Part shown: one piece after another, positions 48,960 through 59,696 of the stretch
Layout: every line of letters begins with the position of its first letter
How positions within the stretch are numbered: the stretch's first letter is position 1
Assembly: GCA_019828595.1 (NCBI GenBank)
Contig: JAHQRK010000009.1
Coordinates: 992,001 to 1,056,000 of the forward strand
From: Aphanomyces cochlioides
Taxonomy: Eukaryota; Oomycota; Saprolegniomycetes; Saprolegniales; Verrucalvaceae
Direction of reading: 5' to 3'
DNA length: 64,000 nt
Translations under genes and position numbers: made by a program
Notes under the pieces: generated by a model
Databases searched by the model: none
Seen by the model: the letters and a program-made list of their open reading frames with translations, nothing else
Told to the model about the DNA's origin: nothing

Positions 48960-50320
48960 TTGAATTGACCAAGGGGTCAAATCTGGAGTTGGTCACTGAG
49001 ACTTGGAAAGGACCAAGGACGATTGCCCTGACGCTATTTTTTGAAGATGCAGCAAACGGCTAGGCGACAACGCAACGAGCACAGTCGTACGCTTCTTCGC
49101 ACTGTTCAAAGTCATCATGTGCCAAATCGAGGTAGACTTGTGACCATGAGAGCTCCGGACAACCATATCGGCGTTGAACTGGAGCGATTGTTTCTCAGGT
49201 GCTCATGTTGAGCACCGACTTGTTTGGACGGAATCTCGCGTCGAGTTGATGTGCCAAGTGGTCGGTAGTCAACATGGCGGTCTTGTCAGAGGTCATGGTC
49301 ATGGCACTCCCCATGGTCTTGAAGAAATCCAAATGACGGAATAAGTTGAGCGTCTTCTTGATGGAATAGACAATGACAATAGCAGATAAACCATCATGGA
49401 TCGCAAAGAACAAGATTGTTACACTGAAGATCAAGCAGGCTTTCAAGAACCCCTACTTGCCCAGAAGCAGAGATAGCGTTATCTTTCAAAGGAGACTTGA
49501 TATTTTGGACTTCTATCTTGTGACTCCCTGATGGAATGGAGGAGACCTTGGTAGATTCAATAGTAGTCAGTTATCCTCCATCTCGTGTGACTTGAACGCC
49601 ACAGGAACCTGTGCCCAAGATGAGTTTGGAAATGATAATATCTGCTCACCATGAGCATCATCCCATACTTTCATGCAAGACAAGAGGGCCGGAATATTGT
49701 TTCAAAAAGGTAGCGATTCACTTTTCATGGCACTGTGCACAAGTTTGAGCTGATTTTGTAAAGCACAAGCTTATCAGCATGAATGATATTCCTTCAGGTG
49801 ACGCTGATGATGTGATGTCCCCTACTCCGCCAGGCACACCATTGCTGATCTTTCAGCTTCCTTGACTACATTCACCGCTTCTCCCTATTGTACTCGGTCA
49901 TGGCCGCGACAAAGGCAAACGTCAAGACGTCAGTCAAATGAAATCGATATACCTTCAATCAAACGCTGTGCTTGAACCATCCATCGTTTTCGCTAGAATG
50001 TGCAGTTAATGGGTTTCAAGATCGATGACAATCATCTCTTGAAGCGTGTGGGCACCACGACCGTTTATTGCTTCACTGGCTCGATGTACTTTCTTCCAAA
50101 GTTTGCTTCCTGAGATGCAATCTCTACCGCGATCGAGACGTTGAACTAATGGCTCTCTCAAAAACTGCACAACACCTTTGATGCCTCCAAGTTCATCGAG
50201 ACCGTCAGCGGCATATTCTTTCGGCTTCCAATCAATATCGGATCAAGTCTTTCACCAGGAGCTGCATTGCAGTGTGACTTCCATGAAGATGTCGCTTCTC
50301 TTCCCGCCAAAATCGAAAAA
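48960..50320 (-). pseudogene. Decayed PMCA-type Ca2+-ATPase fragment
   Basis: Between the tRNAs, pieces in shifting minus-strand frames follow the order of a plasma-membrane Ca2+-ATPase: RKNMPLTVS near 50210, LGGIKGVVQFL near 50160, FGRKYIEPVKQ near 50070, AAMTEYNREK-like text near 49900, then AIHDGLSAIVIVYSIKK and LDFFKTMGSAMTMTSDKTAMLTTDHL (49240-49380), and NSAKKRTTVLV with SLVLSKS near 49030. The family has PEGL where HDGL is seen and DKTGTLT where DKTAMLT is seen. Many stops and frameshifts; the last third of the gene is missing. A long-dead copy. Confidence 0.8.
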
Positions 50321-50329
50321 TGAAAAAAT

Positions 50330-50423
50330 GTGCCTCGCGAGAAGATGCCTCCGCCCGGGATTGAACCGGGGACCTTCTGTTTACAAGACAGATGCTCTAC
50401 CACTGAGCCACAAAGGCGGGGCG
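50330..50423 (-). repeat. 94-bp inverted repeat, right arm (contains tRNA-Thr)
   Basis: Perfect reverse complement of 48556-48649; the arms enclose 1680 bp containing the Ca2+-ATPase relic. Confidence 0.9.
50346..50417 (-). tRNA. tRNA-Thr, anticodon TGT, second identical copy
   Basis: Identical to the tRNA at 48562-48633 but on the minus strand; followed by a T6 run (plus-strand A run at 50323-50328). Confidence 0.95.
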
Positions 50424-50510
50424 TAATTTTAGTAAATTTAATTTAGCAATCTTTAAAATAATAATTTCGTAAAGGGCAATGCCAATCACATCATTCGATC
50501 GAACGTTGGT

Positions 50511-50813
50511 ATGACGGCCTTGCGGAAAGAAGCATTGGATATGTACAGGAAGATCTACCGAGTATGTTCTATGAGAGTCAAGTGGGTATTGATAAGGATG
50601 GACAGATTGCAGCAAAGATGCCGACGAAAGATCGCACGCATTTTATTCGACAGAGGTTGCGAGGCGAATATGACAAGTACAGACACGTGACGGACCCAGA
50701 GCGCATTGAGTAAGAGTCCCTGACAAGATAGATCGTAAGACTTATTTTCGTATAGATTTCTGTTGAAGGTAGCCGACACTCAGGTGAGAGAAATCAAGAG
50801 TCTGTTGTCATGA
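50511..50813 (+). CDS. Small LYR-motif protein
   Basis: Three tiny exons: 50511-50561, 50606-50709, 50756-50813; 70 residues. It begins MTALRKEALDMYRKIYR, matching the LYR motif (here MYRKIYR), followed by a basic helix (RTHFIRQRLRGEYDKYR), a TDPERIE turn and a final helix ending REIKSLLS. That is the three-helix LYR fold of mitochondrial assembly factors and complex I subunits, which bind acyl-carrier protein. The exact member cannot be named. Each junction keeps frame and has GT-AG ends, which supports the model despite the small size. Confidence 0.7.
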
Positions 50814-50973
50814 TGGGAGTCGTATAGTTTGACACGTTGGAGATTCAAGTCGAGCATTTCTCCCAGGTCTTTTCGGATCCAAACTACCACAGATCCTAGT
50901 GTAGCCAATACAAATTCGACGCACGGAGTGCGTGAACAGGCCACCCAGATTGTACAATCAATAAACAAATGTA

Positions 50974-53735
50974 TTAGTGCGTGTTGGCTTGCTTCACAGC
51001 ACGTCGAAGTCGCTCCACCCATTGCTCTTTTACTTCCATCGTCGACGCACGTAAATAAAAGATACGATCACTCTCGCCATCGACCTTTCGACGTCCAAGA
51101 GTTGGGTCCGATCCGAACAAACCTACGCAGGATCCCAAAAATAAGGCCACCTTGGAAATATCTTTGTACCTTGCTTGTAATCGTACACTGCTTGACCAGT
51201 CGATGGTGGCCACACTTCAAAACCTTCCCCTGCATCCATCGAATCTTTGATTTCGCAGCCCACGATAGAAAATTCCTTGAGAATCTTGCCTCGTTCGTAG
51301 TCGTCTTTTGTCTTCGCATAAGATAAGACATTCTTGTGCAACATAAAGTACTATACAACACAAGACAAGGTGATGAACGTATCCACAAACAACTAGACGT
51401 ACGCGCTGCTTCCAATTCTTGCGACCAAAAACGCCACCACCACCTTGTTTGATCAAATAACCTTCCAATGCTCCTTCATCGGCTTTGTTCGCTTGGGAAA
51501 CCTCGAGCACTCGCTCCGCCGTTCTTTCGACCTACACATTTCTTAGCAAGACCTACGAGACTCAAGATGGATACGTTGTTGAAAGCCTGAGCCTCAAGAG
51601 CGCTGCCTTGCAGCTTGGCTTTTTCGTGGAGATCAGTCACATCATCAAGGGCATCTTGGAGCACACTTTTCATGCGCTAATGAAGAGTTCACGCCAAGAA
51701 GGACTCGTTTGTCTTACTGTCTCCATGTGAATGTTTTGCACGAGCTTTTCTTGAATATCCTTTTGGGAGTTCTTGATTGACTAAAAACATTTTCCTCAAT
51801 GAAAACTCAATTTGATCCTCATGTGTACATCAGATGCATCGATTTTCGCCTGGAGAGCTTGGTCTAGCTTCTTTTGTCCATTTACTGCCTCTTGCTACAC
51901 GAAAAAAGGTAAAGATAGTGTTGAAGATTGATGCAACCTCAGCATTGGTAGTTTGCTGGTTCATTGTTTGTTCTCCCAATTGCACCAAGTAATCAATATA
52001 TTTTGGCAGCAATGTCGAGTAGAATTTGCTCAAGACAGCCATCTAGACGACAATTGAATATAAGTTCTTTTCACTAGAATCTTGCCTTTTGAGGACCGAT
52101 GGCGTCGGATGCATACTTGACAACCATTGTTTGAACATGGTGCTGATATGTTCGAATAATTGACTACATAGCAGTGAAAAACAAATAGTTTACGAGCAAT
52201 GTACCTTAAAGTCCGCGAGACGTAAGGGCTCTTTGGCAGGTTGTAGCTTGGCTTGAATTTCAGCCTCGATCTCGGTGTGGAGCGACTGCAGGACAGCCAT
52301 ACACTGAGCAGTGGATGTCTGATTGTTTTCTTCCACCCATTTGTTTAAGTTCTTAGCACTCAATTCTTTAAAGAGAATGTCCGCCAGAGCTGCGTGTTCT
52401 TTGCCAAGAGCAGCTACTTTGGCTAGCAGTGGCTGTGCTGTGTCGACGGCAATAGCATGAACATACTTTAGCACTTGGAGATCACAAGGCAACTAAAGCG
52501 GTGAATTGAAGAATTGTTCGTAGATAGTTTTACCTTGATAGGATCTTGAGGGTTAGACATTTTTGCATCAAATGCACGCTTGTATGTCTCAAAGGCCAAC
52601 TCGACCAAGTTTAGAAGGTCAGATTGAACCACGCTGTCCCATTCTTTATCAAAGACCTAAGATCGAAGGTCAGGATTGTTCGTTGATCATAGATACCTCA
52701 GTGATATGAGTTGTTTTGCCTAGCAGCTTGGATAGTAAATGACAAAATAGAGAGCCATGAAGCTCAACGCCATTGATTGTCTTGGGCTTGCTCGTCTCAA
52801 TGAGTGTCTTGTGCAGACGCTGAACTTTCTTTACGTATGCTGGACTTGTAGAGAGTGGTAAAATGCTCGCATTGCGCTTGGGAAAAAAGGACGTAAGGAT
52901 TTGCCAGGGCAGGCTCGACGTAAACGGACTCGTTCGAGGATTTAGCACTGCTTGGAGATACAATTGATCCAAATCCGCTGAAGGGTCGGATGAGTTGACT
53001 ATTGCTTTCACATCTTTTGTGGTCAATTCGCGCACAATCCATGTCAAAAGTGGCAAGCCTGTGTGATATTACATTGACATTAGTGGGCCGTGGGCATCAC
53101 TTACTTGGTTTCGCACCAAGGACTTCGACTGCATGTTGTAAGAACGACAACGAGTCGAAGACATTTTCGTCAATGTGACCCACTGAGCATTTGACGACAT
53201 TACTGCAAGGTGTGAGGAACGCTAGGAATGAGTCGAATTTACCTGCTCAAGCACGCCGTAATGCCAAACAAAAGTGCATCAAGACCCTGATAAAGAAATG
53301 TTAGGCACATTCAAGGAGTGACGACATTTACTTCGTTTTCTCCATAGCTCGATACATCGAGATAGACAACTCGCTTTGCATGGGCATACGAGGTTTCCTC
53401 GACGTACATCCAGACGCCACTACGCACAATCAGGGAACGCAAAAAGAAGGACTGTACGGTCGATTCGATGGCGAAGGACCAAGTTCATTCGCAGAGGTTT
53501 GATCGTCTGTCAGACTTGCCGAGAGGATTTCGCGTAGCAAGGCGGTCTTCCCCGATGCCTATTGAAACGTCCGTCGGAAATATAGCCGTGTAATGCTTCA
53601 CAGGCTCACCTTGGTCCCATAGAACGAGAAAATTGAGAGCGCATCGTGGCTTTCTTGAAGGATTTGGACTGCCGCTTCGTTCAATGTCAAGTTATCGTCA
53701 GCATCGACACGGATCAGTTCCAGCGCCTGAATCAT
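50974..53735 (-). CDS. GBP-like large GTPase with C-terminal PH domain
   Basis: About 15 short exons from the ATG at 53735 to the stop at 50974, roughly 650 residues. The start (MIQALELIRVDADDNLTLNE) leads to the P-loop FYGTKASGKTALLREI split by an intron, then FAIESTVQSFFL and GVWMYVEE, VVYLDVSSYGENEGLDALLF, HIDENVFDSLSFL, LPLLTWIVRELTTKD and LPWQILTSFFPKRNASILPL: the guanylate-binding-protein/atlastin order. A long helical region with coiled coil follows (QEAVNGQKKLDQALQAKID). The last 130 residues are a PH domain (LEGYLIKQGGGGVFGRKNWKQRYFMLH ... WVERLRRAVKQ), suggesting membrane lipid binding. One intron (52043-52085) is GC-AG. The frame between TALLREILSASL and FAIESTV does not join cleanly (see findings). 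Membrane remodelling is the likely role. Confidence 0.75.
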
Positions 53736-53866
53736 CCCTCACTTGTGTGTTCGTCCTGGCGACAGCCGAATTGTATGCTGTGTTGAAACTCTGAAAAACA
53801 TTTCATTGGCTACAATAAATATAATTAGGACCATTTTTTGGCCAATTAAAATTAAATAGAAATTAA

Positions 53867-54751
53867 ATGCATAAGTTTAATTTCAGCCAATTAATGTTTT
53901 TCACTTGTACTTTCTCCAGATTCGATCATTCTACGACGACCTCAATGGAGATTCAAGTCGTCGCCCAGGATGCCGCCATGACGTTCGAGAAGTACAGGAA
54001 TCCACTGTTTGTACCAGGACACGGCTATAACCTTGCAGTAGTTCGACTGAACCCAGCATATGTCCCGGGCGAATATTTCTGGACTTCCTTTGATATCGCC
54101 CTTGTGGAAAGGACTGGTCCATTGGAGTGGAGCCAAATCGGGGGCGCAGCTACATTTACGCATCAATATGTATTTGCTGACCATTTGCAATCCGACGACA
54201 AACAATGCTCTGCATGGGAAATGAAGTTTGATCTGCGCGACACATCAACACTTTACCTCTGGACGTGGGGTCCTAATACTCTCTACAAACTGCACGTCGG
54301 AATCACACATGTGTCAACACTCTCGCTACCGTTCAACCCCGTTTTGAAATTCAATCATGGACTCAATTCGAATTTTTCCAACGATGGCTCATTGTTTTAC
54401 TTGGTGCCGACATGCCCATGGATACATTACGAAATCGATTTGGATCGCTTTCTTTTTCTCCGACGATCCCAGGACTTCATGGTGTCGATTGAAACGGTGC
54501 GATTTGGACCGCTATCACATTGCTTTGTTGTCCCCGGAAACGCATCTTGCTCTGTTCTCATGGTTCATCATGGGTACAATTCTTATGATTTGCATGATGT
54601 CGAGCATGGCCGACGTGCCATTGTGGAGTTTGCCAACACCGATTACTGCCATATCTTTCCAACGTCAGTCAATGGCGAGTTTGGGCTCTTAGCCGTGTCA
54701 TCCACTCATTTTACCCGTCTTGGAGATATATCTACCATTGTTGACCTCTGA
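53867..54751 (+). CDS. Unknown protein, first part
   Basis: 294 residues from the ATG at 53867; an alternative start is MEIQVVAQD at 53945. Aromatic and strand-rich, with repeats such as YLWTWGPNTLYKLHV and GHGYNLAVVRLNP that could belong to a beta propeller, but no family recognised. No signal peptide. The stop is 41 bp before the next ATG in another frame; a 69-bp intron (CACCC|GTCTTGG ... TACAG|ATCC) would fuse the two frames, so both may be one gene. Confidence 0.6.
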   Translation: MHKFNFSQLMFFTCTFSRFDHSTTTSMEIQVVAQDAAMTFEKYRNPLFVPGHGYNLAVVRLNPAYVPGEYFWTSFDIALVERTGPLEWSQIGGAATFTHQYVFADHLQSDDKQCSAWEMKFDLRDTSTLYLWTWGPNTLYKLHVGITHVSTLSLPFNPVLKFNHGLNSNFSNDGSLFYLVPTCPWIHYEIDLDRFLFLRRSQDFMVSIETVRFGPLSHCFVVPGNASCSVLMVHHGYNSYDLHDVEHGRRAIVEFANTDYCHIFPTSVNGEFGLLAVSSTHFTRLGDISTIVDL

Positions 54752-54792
54752 GCATACCTCAAGCACACACCATCCAAAATACAGATCCTGCC

Positions 54793-55650
54793 ATGGGACA
54801 GTTTGAAAATGAAGAAGCGTTGCCTTATGACAACTCAAGTGAGATAACCACATTGTCAATTGCTCTGGAGTGGTCTAATCCACTGCCATTTCCACGTGCT
54901 ATCAATATTTTTGCATTGTTGTTCCAAAACAAGATTTACATGTGGCGTGCAACTCAATGGAACAGGGGTCACGCCTTCATCATAGACCCTGACTCGCTCG
55001 ACTGCGTACGAGTTGTTCCATCCATGTATGAAGCTATACTTCGATCCATTAGCGCGAACGGACACCTCTCTTGGGACTGCCCATTTCTACTTGACCATAG
55101 GTCGCTCCAACGATCTCTCCGAGAAAGTTTGCCAAATCATGCTGGCGGCCTTTTTCCCCACGAGGACACTGTCGCTGACCTTCTTGCCGCAGATCGCCCG
55201 ATTGGGTCGTGCCCTTTGGCGTGGGAGCTCGTTTTATCGTCGCCATTTCTCTCAATTCGAGATGCCGCGCGGATTGCAAGTGTACTACCATTAGCTGCAC
55301 GAAAGGCTGCCTTTCGGAGTGGAACATTGCGTTACCAGGAACTTTACACTCGATTTCTCGATTTTGCAACAATGGCCACAGAGTTTGCCGAAAGTGAAGT
55401 AGATTGGATCCAGGATCGTGCGAAATCTCTCATGCAATTTTTGATCTCGCTGGAAGATGATGAAGCATTCGTGGTGCTTGCTCAGTCGGCCTATTATGCC
55501 ACTAGAGGCTACGACAAAGACCGCGTGTTTACCAAGCGACTTCTTTCTCGAGTGAAAACTCTAGACAGTGTTGTTTTGCACGGCAAGCGAGGAGTTTCGA
55601 CAACAATTGAATTCGAGAGTTTGCGAATGCGGTCCATGTCGTCATTTTGA
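54793..55650 (+). CDS. Unknown protein, second part or separate gene
   Basis: 285 residues. The first third continues the strand-rich style of the preceding frame (NKIYMWRATQWNRGHAFIID), the rest is helical (LSIRDAARIASVLPLAARKAAFRSG ... SEVDWIQDRAKSLMQFLISLEDDEA), ending with a basic Ser/Met-rich tail. No domain recognised. Its stop lies 38 bp from the convergent isomerase gene. Confidence 0.6.
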   Translation: MGQFENEEALPYDNSSEITTLSIALEWSNPLPFPRAINIFALLFQNKIYMWRATQWNRGHAFIIDPDSLDCVRVVPSMYEAILRSISANGHLSWDCPFLLDHRSLQRSLRESLPNHAGGLFPHEDTVADLLAADRPIGSCPLAWELVLSSPFLSIRDAARIASVLPLAARKAAFRSGTLRYQELYTRFLDFATMATEFAESEVDWIQDRAKSLMQFLISLEDDEAFVVLAQSAYYATRGYDKDRVFTKRLLSRVKTLDSVVLHGKRGVSTTIEFESLRMRSMSSF

Positions 55651-55688
55651 GGCATCAATCATATTATCAATACGAGAAGAAAGCAAAA

Positions 55689-56757
55689 CTACGCTTTTGG
55701 CTTCTTGAGAGCTGCAATGTATGCACCAAGTGCATTTTGGACACGATCTGTCTCAGCGAAGTCGACAAAATGGTCAGTATCACCCTTCAAATCACGTCGA
55801 AGTCGTTCGGCCGTTTCATTGCGCATGAGATGCTTGGTGGCCTTGCGCGCATGTCCTAAAGACAATTGTCAAGGAATATAAACTAAAACAAGAGCACCAG
55901 GGATAGCAAGCCATTCTTGAAGCATCTTTTCAGCCAAAGGGAAAACTTGTTCGACTTCAACAGCTTCATCCACCAAACCAATCTTCTTCGCCGTCAAGGC
56001 GTCCACTTGCAAACCAAGACCCAACATCTTTTCGGTCTCACGGTGTCCAATAGTGTTCTGCATGACATCTTTCATCCAAAATGGCGCGACAATACCCAAC
56101 TTGGTTTCGTTCAACCCAATAACAGGTTTACCGGTTGCCATGACGCGAGCATCACAGCACATAGCAAGAAAGCAACCTCCAGCAGGCGCATGTCCTTCGA
56201 TGGCAGCGACGGTAGCCAAAGGGGTTGTGTAGAAGCGAAGGTAAAATTCTTGAAATGCAGCCCAAAATTCGCGCAAGCGATGAGTCTGTCACTTGAGTTA
56301 ACATTGAGTGGAATCATTTCATCTACCTTGGGTTGATACATCTCCATGATGTCAAGACCAGCCGAGAAAACCTTGGGATTTGTCGATGCAAGGATAAGAC
56401 CCCTAAATAATAACATCAATTCCACACATTCATGACCGTTCGGCACATACTTGATGGCCTTGTCTTTCTCGAGATCGGCCACAGTCTTCTCCAGAGCTTT
56501 AAACATCTATATAGAGAAACGCAGTACATACATAGAGACAAAAGCAGCAGTACCTCAAGATTGAGCGAGTTGACTGGCGCGCGATTCATTCGCACAACAG
56601 CATATCCTTCACGACGTTCGACAGTGACAAGAGAAGAAGGGCTGGAATCCACAACAACAATAGGAGCGGCCTTTTCATCTTTGGCCTGGACGCGAGGAGC
56701 AGCACTTGTGGACTTGCATCGCTTCAGCGCTTGGAACGAGCGGAGGTTGCGCAGCAT
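55689..56757 (-). CDS. ECI1: Enoyl-CoA delta isomerase, mitochondrial (crotonase fold)
   Basis: Five exons: 56554-56757, 56451-56506, 56327-56402, 55898-56285, 55689-55855; 296 residues. It shifts 3-enoyl-CoA to 2-trans-enoyl-CoA so unsaturated fatty acids can be beta-oxidised. The Arg/Ser-rich start (MLRNLRSFQALKRCKSTSAAPRV) is a mitochondrial presequence. Crotonase motifs: VVRMNRAPVNSLNLE, LILASTNPKVFSAGLDIMEMY (oxyanion NH), EGHAPAGGCFLAMCCDARVM (second oxyanion), and GLNETKLGIVAPFWMKD with the Glu position of isomerases. The KHLMRNETAERL stretch near the end is typical of ECI1. A plain enoyl-CoA hydratase is less likely because PVNSL and LNETKLG fit the isomerase better. Confidence 0.88.
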
Positions 56758-57456
56758 GATTCGTCAATAGGAAGAAGGATCGGTTTTAGAGCAGCTTCCA
56801 GCGGTTGCAGTTCGGATACCAGAGACGTCATCCGGAAGATCTCTTGCCATGATGCATGTCAATACGAAGATCCAGTTGAAAGGCCACAAAAAAGTGTTCG
56901 TCTCTCGAGAATGCCTTGAAGGAGTGGAAACCATGCAGCCGCACACCGGTACCGCGAAATGAGATGATGACGCTTGATTCGTCAACAGACTTTAAGATGT
57001 CGCTGGAACTGTTGCCACACGTTGCCTTTCGGATACCATATCATTATCCGGATGACTCAAATTTGGACCAAACCATCGAATGAACGCAAATTTAGAAACT
57101 GCCAGAATAGCGCCACAAATCCTGGAATGAGGCATGTGGTTGGATTTGGATGACAGCTCTGGCTAGGAGAGTCGTTTGAAAGGATACCAAGCGCATACCT
57201 GTCAGCTCGACGGACTTCTCGAGTGAGGTAACATGAGTACGAACATCGTGTATCTTGATGCGATATACTGGATCGTGCTTGAATCTTGTTCGTCAATTAC
57301 CATTGTTGAATAGTCAAGACACATCGCCGACGAGACAGCGCGCCGTGAGGATTGACGCACTGGTGAAAAACTGCCCGCTTCATGCAACACCTTGCTGGTA
57401 TGATGGAAAGTGGACCGTTGGGGTCTTCTCCATGACAAGCAAAATATTAAAAGAAA
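56758..57456. other. Intergenic region with one ATCCGGAT
   Basis: ATCCGGAT at 57046-57053, about 290 bp upstream of the isomerase ATG. No gene recognised up to the transposon at 57459. Confidence 0.35.
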
Positions 57457-57530
57457 TATGGTGCACATCAACTGTTCGCTGCAAAGCGGCCAATTTCGGT
57501 CGACGAAATCCGAATACAATGAATTTTGTC

Positions 57531-59528
57531 TTACTGATTGCTGCTTATGGACTGAGGGATGCGCCTGTGGCTCTTGTACTTTTTGTGGGCGTATTGACTA
57601 AGCTTGAAATCACAGCCGTCATGGTAGGACTGTATGAAGTGACTACAACGTCGAAAATACTTACGGATTGAGCTGAGTTGAACTTGCTCAAGGCTCTGAG
57701 GAACACAATTTTTAAGTCCAGCCCAAGAATAATCGCAGTTTGCACGAGCATGGCGCTTGGCAGCGCCCCAGAAGGACTCGATTGGGTTCAATTCACAGTG
57801 ATACTTTGGGAAAAAGAGACATTCATGGCCACGTGCTCGCACCGTCTCCTCCAATTGAGATTGCTGCTGAAGAAAGTCAGGCTGGGCTGCCATACAATGT
57901 CGAGCACAACAGACTACAGAATTGCTGTTGGACAAGACAACTGTTTCCTTGCATTTGAGTCGCATTTCGCCACGCCATAAACCACGCTCTTGCAAAACAA
58001 CTCGCAGTCCCTTAGGCTCACCAGCCAAGCTGGGATTTTCATGGTTGATTGGAAAGCACATAGACTGAGGCGTCTTATCAAAACCAAACCAGCCATTTCG
58101 CATGATCGGTTGAGAGCCACCAGATCCAAGATTCATACAATTTGCACGAAGAGCATCCTAGGCAAATGCGCCATGATTAGTGGATTGATCAAATGTGAAG
58201 AGTGCTGTGGCATTGGGATGGAGAAACTCAAAAGCCATGAGAGCTTTTGATCGTAGTTGAGTGATAAGATGTTCATTCGTCCAGTAGCCGTCTTGGTCCT
58301 TTCTAACATGTATTACACTGCATGCATACTCCTTTTTCCCGTTAACTACGATGTATAGACGACCGTGACAAGGACACAAGAAGTCAGACACCATAACAGA
58401 ACGACCACGGGACTTCTTGGGAAGATCAAAATGTACTTCATGAGTCCAAAGTTTGCCACCGTCGTCATTGGCATAAAACACAGACTCATCATGCGTCACC
58501 CACACAACTTCGGAATCAAGCCTGTTTAGTCGAAGTGTCAAGTCATTCATGTCATCGCCATCGTAAGTATTCATGCGTTCAAAGAAATGGAGCCATTTCG
58601 AGCAAAATTGAGCACGATACGCGACAACGTCTTCACGTTCATGGCCGTCATAGTAGACATCTTGCTTCCACACACCATACTTGTAACCAATTGCAAGCAT
58701 AAAGCGTCGAGCTGTATTCTCGGACACATTGGACTGGACCGCACCAGTCAGATATGGCAAAACGGATTCGTTGAGGTGCTTCATAAAATTGAATGGGGTT
58801 CTTTGGCTTGGGATACGCAGACGAAGCCATGCGGCACACTTTTTTTGAAAGTCCTCATCGTGAAAAAGAGATGCAGTCTTCTGGTTTCGACCGCGCATTG
58901 TCGTGGGAATCTCTCCATGTAAGATAAAATGCTTAGCCCATCCTTCAACTGTTCTTCCGTTGCATTGCATTCCTTTCGGAAGACACAAAACAGCACGTTG
59001 ACCAGCAGCAAATCGAGAAAGTCCTTCGTCGCGAAACTCAAAGAATTTAAGAAGGACAATAACTTTCGTCAAAAGAAGTGTGTTCGCTGTTGGAATCGAT
59101 GGAATCATTTCAAGGAGGCAATCAGTGTGTGCTTGTGAATCAAGGGCCATTTGTTGCACATGTTCTATCGATTTGCTTTCATAATCGGGCACGAGAAACC
59201 AGTGCGTGATTGGTCGCATAGGGCACGCCGAAAGTGCGTGTCGCGTGAGCTCAGCTTTCCGACGTTTGTTTCGTGCGCTTTGCCCATCGTAGACGCGCCG
59301 ACGTGGCTTTAATATCTCTGACCAGTCGTGTACAAAAGTCTGGAGTGTGCTGACCTCCAACGTGTCATCGAGATAATACACTTGCCCATCGACGTCTTCA
59401 ACCTCAGTGTGGGCTTCAGAGGTTGTGTAGTCGCTATTCGTCGGAGATTGACAAGCCTTGCTAAAGCGGCCATTGTGCTCCCGTGGTGCATTCTGCTTGT
59501 ATTTCGACTTGGGCTTGCGTCTTGGCAT
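57531..59528 (-). pseudogene. DDE transposase with one premature stop
   Basis: From MPRRKPKSKYKQ (59528; an in-frame ATG also lies near 59603) the frame runs about 456 codons to a TAG at 58158-58160, then continues in the same frame to 57531. The N half has a helix-turn-helix region (SLFHDEDFQKKCAAWLRLRI). Catalytic landmarks: WVTHDESVFYANDD, FTFDQSTNHGAFA just before the stop, and FFPKYHCELNPIESFWGAAK after it, the order of the large fungal/oomycete branch of the Tc1/mariner-type DDE transposases. The stop falls between the second acid and the final Glu, so the product would be inactive. Confidence 0.8.
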
Positions 59529-59560
59529 AACGTATTCCGAATTGTGACATTTCTTGGACG

Positions 59561-59588
59561 TCCGGATAGATACCAGAATGTCCGGATA
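59561..59588 (-). promoter_or_regulatory. Two TCCGGATA words near the transposase start
   Basis: TCCGGATA at 59561-59568 and 59581-59588, 33 and 53 bp upstream of the ATG at 59528. Seven of eight bases match the host ATCCGGAT element. If translation starts at the upstream ATG they would be coding, so the role is uncertain. Confidence 0.25.
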
Positions 59589-59696
59589 TCCCTCATCCAT
59601 ACAAATTTCAAGTATGAACAATCACCACCCCTAAGGCCAACGTCTGACCAGATTCCATATATTTACTGTGACAGAGGTGTCTCGCGCGAGAGCCTA

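Noticed and set aside
50158..50403. Minus-strand frame with PGSIPGGG
   Set aside because: Translation of the tRNA-Thr gene and relic sequence.
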